Shown piece after piece: positions 8,160 to 15,540 of a stretch of 64,000 nt of DNA; the first letter of the stretch is position 1; each line of letters begins with the position of its first letter. The DNA comes from Bacteroidales bacterium (lineage in GTDB: Bacteria > Bacteroidota > Bacteroidia > Bacteroidales > UBA3824), in the NCBI GenBank assembly GCA_016293845.1, contig JAEDDH010000003.1, positions 1 to 64,000 on the forward strand. The letters run 5' to 3'. A program made the translations under genes and the position numbers. The notes under the pieces are model-generated. The model ran no database searches. It was not told the DNA's origin and worked only from the letters and a program-made list of their open reading frames with translations.

Positions 8160-9137
8160 TTACGATTTTTTTTGCAATTCTTCTGCTTTGCGTTTTTGTT
8201 CGAGATAAATGGCGAGCGATTCGGGAGTGGTTTTCCAACGCTCGTGAAACCAAACCCATTGATCGGGATTATTATATATAATGTGTGACATTGCGTCGTT
8301 TTGAGCCTGAGTGTTGGCAATAATGTCGTAACGACCCTCCGAATCGTAAATTGGCGGAATTTCGGGTTGTATTACAAAGGTGTATGTGTTGTCGGCATTG
8401 CGGAGGGTGCACATTGGCACAACGGCTGCACCTGTTTCGGCAGCAAGACGAGAGCAACCTATCGGAGTGTATGCGCTACTGCCCATAAAATCAACAAATA
8501 CGCCACGGATGTGCATACTATCTTGGTCGGTCATAATAATAAGGCACTCGCCATTGCGGAGAAGTTCCACAAGTTGCTCGTAGCAGCGGTGACGGGTAAT
8601 ATTGCGCATTCCACGGGTTTCGCGGAGCATAATCATAAACTTATTGAGAGCGGGATTTTTGATTGCACTGCTCACACCGGCGCTCTTATAACCAAGTTGC
8701 GGAGGCATAAAAGCCGAAAATTCCCATCCCGGAGTGTGAGTTACCAAGCAGAGAACGCCCTTGCCACGGTTGTAGGCTTTGCGAAGGTACTCCTCCCCTT
8801 TTACGGTAAAATATTTGCTAAAAAATTTCCAATTGCGCTTGAATCCCCAAAGGGCATAGTCAGTAAAGGTTAAAGTAAGATTTTGAAACACTCTGAGTCC
8901 CAACTGTTTATATTGGTCTTTATAACGTTCAGGGCCGAACACCCGCGTAAAGTTTTCGGTCATCAGCCGAGCCTGTTTTTTGCTCATCAAAAAGATATAC
9001 TTACACGCCCACTTGTGCCAAGCGAGCAGCAGACGTCGCGGCATAAGGTGACCCATCTTAAAAAGCGAGTACACTAATATATATAGTATACGGTTTCGTA
9101 CAGGGCGCATAACCTTTCTTTTAAACCAAGTGGCCAT
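8160..9137 (-). CDS. LpxL/HtrB-type lipid A acyltransferase
   Basis: 325-residue inner-membrane acyltransferase of the LpxL/LpxM family, which adds secondary acyl chains to lipid A from acyl-ACP. It has an N-terminal basic segment with a hydrophobic stretch (about 17-35), the catalytic H-x4-E/D motif HTPGWE at residues 134-139, and a downstream FVDFMG-x-x-AYTPIG-like block where the family has its second conserved motif (about 215-230). Length is normal. Monocistronic; a TATTTTTG -7-like element lies at 9165-9158. The acyl chain and position used cannot be inferred. Confidence 0.85.
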   Translation of the reverse strand: MATWFKRKVMRPVRNRILYILVYSLFKMGHLMPRRLLLAWHKWACKYIFLMSKKQARLMTENFTRVFGPERYKDQYKQLGLRVFQNLTLTFTDYALWGFKRNWKFFSKYFTVKGEEYLRKAYNRGKGVLCLVTHTPGWEFSAFMPPQLGYKSAGVSSAIKNPALNKFMIMLRETRGMRNITRHRCYEQLVELLRNGECLIIMTDQDSMHIRGVFVDFMGSSAYTPIGCSRLAAETGAAVVPMCTLRNADNTYTFVIQPEIPPIYDSEGRYDIIANTQAQNDAMSHIIYNNPDQWVWFHERWKTTPESLAIYLEQKRKAEELQKKS

Positions 9138-9236
9138 TAATTTTGATGTTTGCGGCGCAAAAATAAAGAGTTTTTTTTAGTAACGAGTAATAAGATATGA
9201 TTGAATTAGTCAATAAGTGCAATAATTGCGATAATC

Positions 9237-9328
9237 GTCCAAATCTCGAAAAAAAAGTGAGTTTTGGACGGAGATCATTTTCGATAAGTGTCCAAATCTC
9301 GAAAAAAAATTGGGATTTGGACGGAGAT
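9237..9328. repeat. Two 39-bp palindromic repeats, period 53 bp
   Basis: Copies at 9237-9275 and 9290-9328 each begin GTCCAAATCTCG and end TTTGGACGGAGAT; the arms GTCCAAATC/GATTTGGAC pair over 9 bp in copy 2 and 7 bp in copy 1. They lie directly upstream of, and partly inside, the promoter of the broken lipoprotein gene. No gene is seen in 9138-9363. Confidence 0.8.
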
Positions 9329-9340
9329 TGAGTATATTTG
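9310..9340 (+). promoter_or_regulatory. Candidate promoter of the propeller lipoprotein remnant
   Basis: TTGG near 9310-9313, about 19-20 bp, then TATATTTG at 9333-9340, 23 bp before the ATG at 9364. The second copy of the 39-bp repeat covers the -33 region, so a repeat-binding protein would block it. Confidence 0.5.
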
Positions 9341-9363
9341 CCAAATAGTAAAATAACAAAAAT

Positions 9364-10409
9364 ATGGAAAAGAGACTAACTTATTTGCTAATACTCATAG
9401 TTTTAGCAGGCTGCACCACCAATCCGAAAAGTTTCCCTTACGAGGTTTTCACCGACAGCGTTACGGTAGCACCTTCAAAAGTGGTAGAATTATCTGATTA
9501 TAATGTGCTTATCGGTTGGAATTTTGTACGCTACAAAGAATGGTTGATTTTTTAAGATGCCCCATCAGTAACCCGCAACTGTATCAAAGCCATATCGCCT
9601 AATTTCACTAAAACATCAGAAGCTATAAATATGGGCAATGGGCCTTGCGATGTTTCAGTATCTTCTCATTTTCTCACCTTCAACGACAGCCTATTTATCC
9701 ACGACTTCAACCTCAACAAACTGATACACATCGACATTGTAGGCGATAGTATAGTTACAAAACCGTATAAGACTTTTAGGGCAAAAAGTATGTTGACTAT
9801 GATCCTATTGCCGAACAACGTTTTTTATCAACAAGTATAATCGATTCGGCTCTGATAAGAATCACCGACATCAACGACAGCGTCTATTACCGTCAACCTT
9901 ACCCACCCGACGAAACCTTGCAAAGTATGGAAAGTTTTACTCAGCAAGCAATTTATGTAAACACATCATATACCATATCGCCGTCGAAAGACAAAATAGC
10001 ATTTGGCACAGACGAAACAGGTATTTATGGTTTTGGTAGGATAATTACACGAGATTCACTTCATTTCGACAAAATAATTCCGTATTACTCCATCAAAAAC
10101 TATAAAATGTCAGGGCCGTATGTAATACCCGACAGAACTCACATTCAAAATGTTACCGCTGCTACTTCGTCAGACAAATACGTATTTTTTCTTCACCACG
10201 GTGGCGAAAGATGGGAAGTATTCAAATCGATTTTATCGCATCGTATTTTGGTGTACACTTGGGACGGCGAACCATACAAGATGCTAACATATAAAGAGAA
10301 TCCGAACTTAACCACCATAAACTACGACCCAGAGCGCAATATTCTCTACGGCATAGCCCTCAATCCCGAAAGTCAATATGTAGAGATTGAATTGGACGGA
10401 ATACTGTAA
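9364..10409 (+). pseudogene. BF3164-like beta-propeller lipoprotein, stop and frameshift
   Basis: About 345 codons when joined. The N-terminus is a lipoprotein signal peptide with lipobox LAGC (Cys about residue 17). The frame meets TAA at 9553-9555, continues in the same frame (DAPSVTRNCIKAISPNF, then NMGNGPCDVS, resembling the GxGPxE-type blade motif), slips near 9780, and continues in another frame through YVDYDPIAEQRFLSTS to the stop at 10409. Blade-like repeats and the lipobox fit the six-bladed propeller outer-membrane lipoproteins of Bacteroidetes (TolB-like/BF3164). Function of the family is not established. Two lesions make it inactive. Confidence 0.7.
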
Positions 10410-10621
10410 AACCAGTAAAAATCACAACACTAATAATCGTCCATATTTTACCAAATTACAATTATACACACCATAATTCACAAAAGTATACACCCAAAAC
10501 CGCCCTCAGAGTATACCAGAGCGGAGTTTTAGCATTAAGTATCTAATAACAAGAATGATACGATTTACAATTGTAAATTATAAATGATATATAAAAATCA
10601 TTCTTTACATTAAGTAAAGAA

Positions 10622-10651
10622 TTAATCCGAAACAGCCATTTCGGAAAATTA
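10622..10651. repeat. Palindrome with CCGAAA...TTTCGG core
   Basis: TCCGAAA and TTTCGGA separated by 6 bp, flanked by TTAA on both sides. It shares its core with the hairpins at 10726-10771 and 12116-12151, so three related palindromes bracket the ATPase gene. The rest of 10410-10725 is AT-rich and shows no gene. Confidence 0.7.
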
Positions 10652-10725
10652 AAATATTAAAACAGTTCCCCTCGTAAAAAAGCCAACATAAAATTTGGTT
10701 GACTAAAAATAAAAAAATAATTTTG

Positions 10726-10771
10726 CGAAACCACCATTTCGGAAACAGCGGTTTCAGAAATGGTGGTTTCG
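10726..10771. repeat. 46-nt near-perfect hairpin before the ATPase gene
   Basis: The outer arm GAAACCACCATTTC (10727-10740) pairs with GAAATGGTGGTTTC (10757-10770), and the inner arm GAAAC (10742-10746) pairs with GTTTC (10751-10755) around loop AGCG: about 20 paired bases with one mismatch. It ends 20 bp before the ATG, in the leader or operator position, where it can control the ATPase gene. Confidence 0.85.
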
Positions 10772-10791
10772 GAACTTAAATTTATAACGAT

Positions 10792-12111
10792 ATGAAATTC
10801 TTTGACCGCAAAAAAGAGATTGAAACTCTGTTAGAAATCGACGAAAAATCAAATACCAACGCGCAATTTACAGTGATTACAGGGCGCAGACGTATTGGCA
10901 AAACAGCACTCATACTAAACGCATACAAAGACAGAACGTTTATATATTTATTTGTGTCAAAAAAAGCCGAGCCCGAACTGTGCGCTGACTATACCTCAGA
11001 AGTAGAAAAAAAACTCGGCATAAAGATCCCCGGTAAAATTACCAAGTTTTACCAATTATTTGAATTTCTTATAGAACTATCTATAAATCAACATATTATT
11101 ATATTTATAGATGAGTTTCAAGAATTTTTAAACATAAATCCGTCGGTTTATAGCGATATGCAAAAATTGTGGGACATTAACCACACAGAGGCAAAACTGA
11201 ATCTAATAGTCTGCGGCTCGGTAAACTCGCTAATAAACAAAATTTTCCGCGACAACAAAGAGCCCCTATATGCACGTCAGACACAATTTATGCATATAGA
11301 ATGCTTTACCACAGATGTACTTAAACAAATACTTGAAGAATACTCCCCCTCCTACCCTGCCGAAGATTTGCTCGCATTATATACATTTACCGGCGGTGTG
11401 CCAAAATATGTAGAACTAATGATTGACAATAAGGCATTTACCAAGGCAAAAATGATAAACTTGATATTCCGTCGCGAATCTGTTTTTATCTCCGAAGGGA
11501 AAAATCTGCTGATAGAAGAATTTGGCAAAGATTATGGAATATATTTTACCATATTGTCTAAAATATCCACAGGAGTTAATTCACGCACGGCTATCGAGGC
11601 AGAAATTAACAGAGAAATAGGCGGTTACATAACCAAACTCGAAAATGATTACAGCATTATCGAAAAACGGTTGCCGCTCCTCGCCAAATCGCAAACCAAG
11701 AGCGTTAGGTATTACATAAAGGACAATTTTCTGAATTTTTGGTTCAGATTTGTGTTCAAATACAACTATATGCTCGAAATCAACGCCCACGATAAGTTGA
11801 AACTGATAGTAGAGCGCGACTATGATATTTTCAGCGGCTTTATGCTCGAAAAATACTTCCGTCAAAAACTCACAGAGCAACAATCATTTACGCGCATTGG
11901 TTCGTGGTGGGACCGCAAAGGCGAAAACGAAATAGACATAATCGCATCCGACGAACTCTCCTCGAAAACAACATATTACGAAGTAAAACGGCAAAAAGCA
12001 CGTATAAACCTCGAAGTTTTAAAAGCCAAATCAGAGATGTTTAAACAAGCCACAGGAGGTTTCAAAGATTATCAAGAAGATTATGTGGCATTGGGGATGG
12101 AGGATATGTGA
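10792..12111 (+). CDS. AAA ATPase with C-terminal PD-(D/E)XK (DUF234) domain
   Basis: 439 residues of the archaeal-type ATPase family common in Bacteroidetes accessory DNA. The N-terminal ATPase has Walker A GRRRIGKT (31-38) and Walker B IIIFIDE (102-108), followed by SENSOR-like CGSVNSLI; a winged-helix region is expected in the middle, and a DUF234-type nuclease-like C-terminus keeps the catalytic pattern: Asp382 (ENEID), Glu397 and Lys399 (EVK). The biological role of these proteins is unknown; the intact nuclease residues suggest DNA or RNA targeting (inference). The gene stands alone between palindromes that share one core sequence (10622-10651, 10726-10771, 12116-12151). Confidence 0.85.
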   Translation: MKFFDRKKEIETLLEIDEKSNTNAQFTVITGRRRIGKTALILNAYKDRTFIYLFVSKKAEPELCADYTSEVEKKLGIKIPGKITKFYQLFEFLIELSINQHIIIFIDEFQEFLNINPSVYSDMQKLWDINHTEAKLNLIVCGSVNSLINKIFRDNKEPLYARQTQFMHIECFTTDVLKQILEEYSPSYPAEDLLALYTFTGGVPKYVELMIDNKAFTKAKMINLIFRRESVFISEGKNLLIEEFGKDYGIYFTILSKISTGVNSRTAIEAEINREIGGYITKLENDYSIIEKRLPLLAKSQTKSVRYYIKDNFLNFWFRFVFKYNYMLEINAHDKLKLIVERDYDIFSGFMLEKYFRQKLTEQQSFTRIGSWWDRKGENEIDIIASDELSSKTTYYEVKRQKARINLEVLKAKSEMFKQATGGFKDYQEDYVALGMEDM

Positions 12112-12115
12112 AAAA

Positions 12116-12151
12116 TTCCGAAACCATCTTCTGAAAATGACGGTTTCGGAA
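12116..12151. repeat. Hairpin after the ATPase gene
   Basis: TTCCGAAACC (12116-12125) pairs with GGTTTCGGAA (12142-12151), a perfect 10-bp stem beginning 4 bp after the ATPase stop. The core is the same CCGAAACC as in the upstream hairpin. No T run follows, so it is a repeat rather than a classical terminator. Confidence 0.75.
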
Positions 12152-12166
12152 ATACAATGACCATCA

Positions 12167-12493
12167 TTAATCATCAAACCAGTCGCCAATTTTCTGATCG
12201 GCTTTGGCAATTACTTCGGGTGATGCACAAACACGGATTTTAGCAACCGCAGCGGCCACAACGCCTGCATCGTCTACAAAACCACCCGGAAGATAATCGG
12301 GAATAACGTCGAGCGGAGAAATAAAGTAAGCCAACGCACCTATAATAATAGCCTTATCAGTTGCCGAAGCAGCTGGGAAGGCATACCAAAGAATCAAAAC
12401 GTTACGAATTAATTCTTTGCCAGCCTTTTTAGCGGATTGTTTGATTTTCTTCCAAAGGCTGTCTTGGGTTACTTCGGATTTGGAGTTTTTCAT
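12167..12493 (-). CDS. YkvA/DUF1232 family membrane protein
   Basis: 108 residues from the ATG at 12493 (MKNSKSEV); the open frame upstream is lysine/asparagine-rich and not conserved in character. The DUF1232 core is clear: a hydrophobic segment followed by YFISPLDVIPDYLPGGFVDDAG (about residues 55-77), the family signature. Such proteins are small, membrane-associated and of unknown function. The gene converges on the ATPase gene. Confidence 0.9.
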   Translation of the reverse strand: MKNSKSEVTQDSLWKKIKQSAKKAGKELIRNVLILWYAFPAASATDKAIIIGALAYFISPLDVIPDYLPGGFVDDAGVVAAAVAKIRVCASPEVIAKADQKIGDWFDD

Positions 12494-12701
12494 TTTTTTT
12501 GTTGTTAAATTATTATTGTCGCAATATACAATTATTTGCGGAATGGCATATTCTATTTTTACATCTTTTTTCAAAAAATATTGCAATACTCTATATTTTA
12601 TGCACTCACAACAAGAAAAAAAAACGGTGTTTTGGAAATTCTCTTATTCGTATGCCCAACAATGACATCTCTTAAACTATATTATTAAGGTGTAGAACTA
12701 C

Positions 12702-12747
12702 TGTAAAATTCCTTTACACCACTGTAAAAAAATTTTACACTTTTACA
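12702..12747 (+). promoter_or_regulatory. Tandem activator sites (module A)
   Basis: Two perfect 17-bp palindromes, TGTAAAATTCCTTTACA (12702-12718) and TGTAAAAAAATTTTACA (12723-12739), with starts 21 bp apart, i.e. two helical turns on one face, then an extra half-site TTTACA at 12742-12747. They lie 56 bp ahead of a sigma-54 element, the position of an enhancer-binding-protein site. The same arrangement occurs at 23521, 27116 and 59923. Confidence 0.8.
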
Positions 12748-12794
12748 ATTCATCTATTATCATAATAATCTAACAATCAAGCAACAACTCCCTT

Positions 12795-12809
12795 TGGCAC
12801 AATCGGTGT
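12795..12809 (+). promoter_or_regulatory. Sigma-54 promoter of the TolC-HlyD-permease operon
   Basis: TGGCACAATCGGTGT: GG (12796-12797), 10 bp, GT (12808-12809), matching the RpoN -24/-12 layout with the final C of GC replaced by T. Expected start about 12820, 22 bp before the tolC-like ATG. Confidence 0.7.
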
Positions 12810-12841
12810 AAGTTTTTTAGTGTAATGTTAAAAAGATTAAA

Positions 12842-14179
12842 ATGAAAGCACTAATAATATCATCGGTAATACTTTTGCTAACGGCGCAGCAAGTGTGGGC
12901 GCAGGAAGTTATGACTCTAAAACAGTGTGTGGAATATGCCGTTCAAAACTCTGCTAATGTGCAAGTTAGTCAAGAACAAAACAAGCAACAAAGCACTTAC
13001 AAACGTGATGCGTGGCTAAATGCTTTTACGCCAAGAGTTTCGGCAACAGCGCAAATTCAGTTTAGCACTGGCCGTCAAGCCGATTTGGAAACCAATATGT
13101 GGAAAGACCAAAAAACCGAAAACGACAATTATTCTTTAAATGCCGAAATCACTCTCTTCGACGGTTTTAACAATTTAAACAATATCAAAAGGGCAAAAAA
13201 CCTCCAACTATCGAGCGAAGAAAGTCTCAAAGAGAAAAAAGAGGAAATCAGTTTAAACACTATTCAATATTTTTACAACCTCCTCTATTACACCAAGATG
13301 ACCGACATAGCCCAAAAGCAGATGACTGATGCCGAAAACTCGCTCACCAAAGTGCGCCGAGAATTTGAACTCGGCACAAAAAGTGCTCGGGATGTTCTCG
13401 ACAAAGAATCGGCTCAGGCAGAGGCTGAATTAACCTACACAAAATACAACGCTCAGAAAAGCAACGCATTGCTGCAACTAAAAACCGCAATGTTTTATCC
13501 CCAGGACCAAAATCTCGCAATCAACACCACAATCAACGAAAATATCGACCTTTACACACAATCCGACGTTGCCCAAACCGCATCTTACGCCGCCGAAAAC
13601 AATTCTCAAAGCCTTATCAAAAAATACAATATGGAAAACCGCCTAAAAGAACTCAACACCGAACGTTGGAGGTTTTTGCCATCGATAAACGCATTTGCAG
13701 GATGGAACACAACGCACGGCGTAGACCTCGACAACCGCGATGCAGCACCTTCGTTTAGCGAGCAATTTAAAAATCGTGCCGGAAAATGGGTTGGCATTTC
13801 AGCAAGAATCGACCTCTACAACAGGTTAGGCAAGTTTTCAAGAGTTTCACGGGCTAAATCAGAATACAAAATAGCCACTTACGAATACAAAATCAAGCAG
13901 CGCGAAATCGATGACGAAGTTTACGGTGCTTACAACGAACTTGAACAGCAAGCCAAACAATTAGAGGCAAGCCGAAAAGCAGCCGAACTCAACCAAAAAT
14001 ATTTCGATTTGGCTCAAAAACGATTCGAACTCGGACTTGTAAACTACATCGAATACGACCAGGCATACAACAAATACCTTGAATCGCAGGCCAATTACTA
14101 CAACGCATTGTTCAACTATCGCATCAAAGCGGCTGTGGTAAATTACTATAAAGGAGAATCTTTCTCACAACAATTATAA
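12842..14179 (+). CDS. TolC-family outer-membrane export channel
   Basis: 445 residues with a signal peptide (MKALIISSVILLLTAQQVWAQ) and the duplicated TolC/OEP helix-strand pattern: LKQCVEYAVQNSANVQ opens repeat 1 and the second repeat begins about residue 230. Long amphipathic helices with E/Q/K heptads flank each outer-membrane strand pair (for example around FELGTKSARDVLDKE and its repeat partner FELGLVNYIEYDQAY). It forms the trimeric outer-membrane duct for the adaptor and permease encoded next. It is the first gene of a sigma-54-type operon. The substrate is unknown. Confidence 0.93.
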   Translation: MKALIISSVILLLTAQQVWAQEVMTLKQCVEYAVQNSANVQVSQEQNKQQSTYKRDAWLNAFTPRVSATAQIQFSTGRQADLETNMWKDQKTENDNYSLNAEITLFDGFNNLNNIKRAKNLQLSSEESLKEKKEEISLNTIQYFYNLLYYTKMTDIAQKQMTDAENSLTKVRREFELGTKSARDVLDKESAQAEAELTYTKYNAQKSNALLQLKTAMFYPQDQNLAINTTINENIDLYTQSDVAQTASYAAENNSQSLIKKYNMENRLKELNTERWRFLPSINAFAGWNTTHGVDLDNRDAAPSFSEQFKNRAGKWVGISARIDLYNRLGKFSRVSRAKSEYKIATYEYKIKQREIDDEVYGAYNELEQQAKQLEASRKAAELNQKYFDLAQKRFELGLVNYIEYDQAYNKYLESQANYYNALFNYRIKAAVVNYYKGESFSQQL

Positions 14180-14233
14180 TTCAAAATTCACAATTGATAA
14201 TTCCAAATTAAAAACTAATAAACTATAACTAAT

Positions 14234-15493
14234 ATGGACATTGTAATCGAACAAAAAAAAGGAATAAAAAAATACTTCCAAAAAAAATACATTTGGTATT
14301 GGATAGGCGGAGCGGTTGCGCTTTTGCTCATCTACCTGCTAATCACCACCGACAGCAATTCTGTTTCGGTTAAGAGCGAAAACTTTAACATTGCCGAGGT
14401 AAAAAACGATGAGTTCAACGACTATATCCGTCAAAGCGGTCAGGTGCTACCGATGAACACAGTGCAAATCAGTCCGTTAGAAGGAGGAATCGTTGAGGAG
14501 ATTGTCAACGAAGAAGGCTCAACTCTCAAAGCCGGCGATGTGATTGTTCGTCTATCAAACCAACAGTTAGATATGGAAATACTTCACTCCGAAGCCGACC
14601 TTGCCGAAAAAGAAAATCATTTGCGCAACACAATGATTGATATGGAGAAACAAAAGTTAGACCTTGAACAAAACCGTCTCACCTACACCCGCAACCTCAA
14701 CCGTGCACGTCGCGATTACGAGCAGAAAAAGAAACTCTACGCCGAAAACCTCTGCTCCAAAGAGGAGTTTATTCAATCAGAAGAAGACTTCACACTTGCC
14801 CGACAGCAGTTGGAACTAAACCAAAACCGCGCTAAACAAGACAGTCTTTACCGCAGCGTGCAAATCAAAAACCTTCAAGAAAGTCTCGCAAGTATGCGCA
14901 AAAATATGGAAATGATTACCCGACGCAAAGAAAACCTCAATATCAAAGCCCCTATCGACGGCGAACTCGGTCTGTTAGACGCAGTTAAAGGTCAATACAT
15001 ACGCGTTGGCGACAAAATAGCGCAGATCAACAACCTCGAAAGTTACAAAATCGAAGTCCTCATCGACGAGCATTACATCGACCGCGTTACCTCGGGACTT
15101 GATGCCACTTTTGAGAAAAACAACGACACCTACTCGGCGCAAATCCGCAAAGTGTATCCCGAAGTGCGCAACGGCAGATTCCGTGTAGATCTGAAATTTA
15201 CCGGCGAAGAGCCCGACAACATCCGCACAGGTCAAACATATTATCTCAACATCCAACTTGGAAGTCCCACCAAGGGAATCATCGTTCCCAAAGGCACATT
15301 CTATCAACACACTGGCGGACAATGGATTTACGTAGTAGACGAAAGTGGCAACTACGCTGTTAAACGCTCAATCCGCATAGGTCGTCAGAATCCAAAATAC
15401 TATGAAATTCTCGAAGGTCTTGAAGCCGGCGAAAAGGTAATAATATCAGGCTACGAAAACTTTGGAGATAGCGAAAAAGTGGAATTTAAGTAA
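14234..15493 (+). CDS. HlyD/MacA-type periplasmic adaptor
   Basis: 419 residues: cytoplasmic basic N-terminus, one membrane helix (about 22-40), a biotinyl-lipoyl half (residues about 70-105, GGIVEEIVNEEGSTLKAGD), a long coiled-coil hairpin (about 105-235), the second lipoyl half (KAPIDGELG at about 236-245), then beta-barrel and membrane-proximal domains ending GLEAGEKVIISGYENF. It bridges the TolC-like channel to the permease. It lies 54 bp after tolC and 47 bp before the permease on the same transcript. No ATPase gene is in this operon; the only local candidate is at 23680. Confidence 0.92.
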   Translation: MDIVIEQKKGIKKYFQKKYIWYWIGGAVALLLIYLLITTDSNSVSVKSENFNIAEVKNDEFNDYIRQSGQVLPMNTVQISPLEGGIVEEIVNEEGSTLKAGDVIVRLSNQQLDMEILHSEADLAEKENHLRNTMIDMEKQKLDLEQNRLTYTRNLNRARRDYEQKKKLYAENLCSKEEFIQSEEDFTLARQQLELNQNRAKQDSLYRSVQIKNLQESLASMRKNMEMITRRKENLNIKAPIDGELGLLDAVKGQYIRVGDKIAQINNLESYKIEVLIDEHYIDRVTSGLDATFEKNNDTYSAQIRKVYPEVRNGRFRVDLKFTGEEPDNIRTGQTYYLNIQLGSPTKGIIVPKGTFYQHTGGQWIYVVDESGNYAVKRSIRIGRQNPKYYEILEGLEAGEKVIISGYENFGDSEKVEFK

Positions 15494-15540
15494 CTCATAA
15501 TTCATAATTCACAATTCATAATTCAAAATTAAGAATTACT

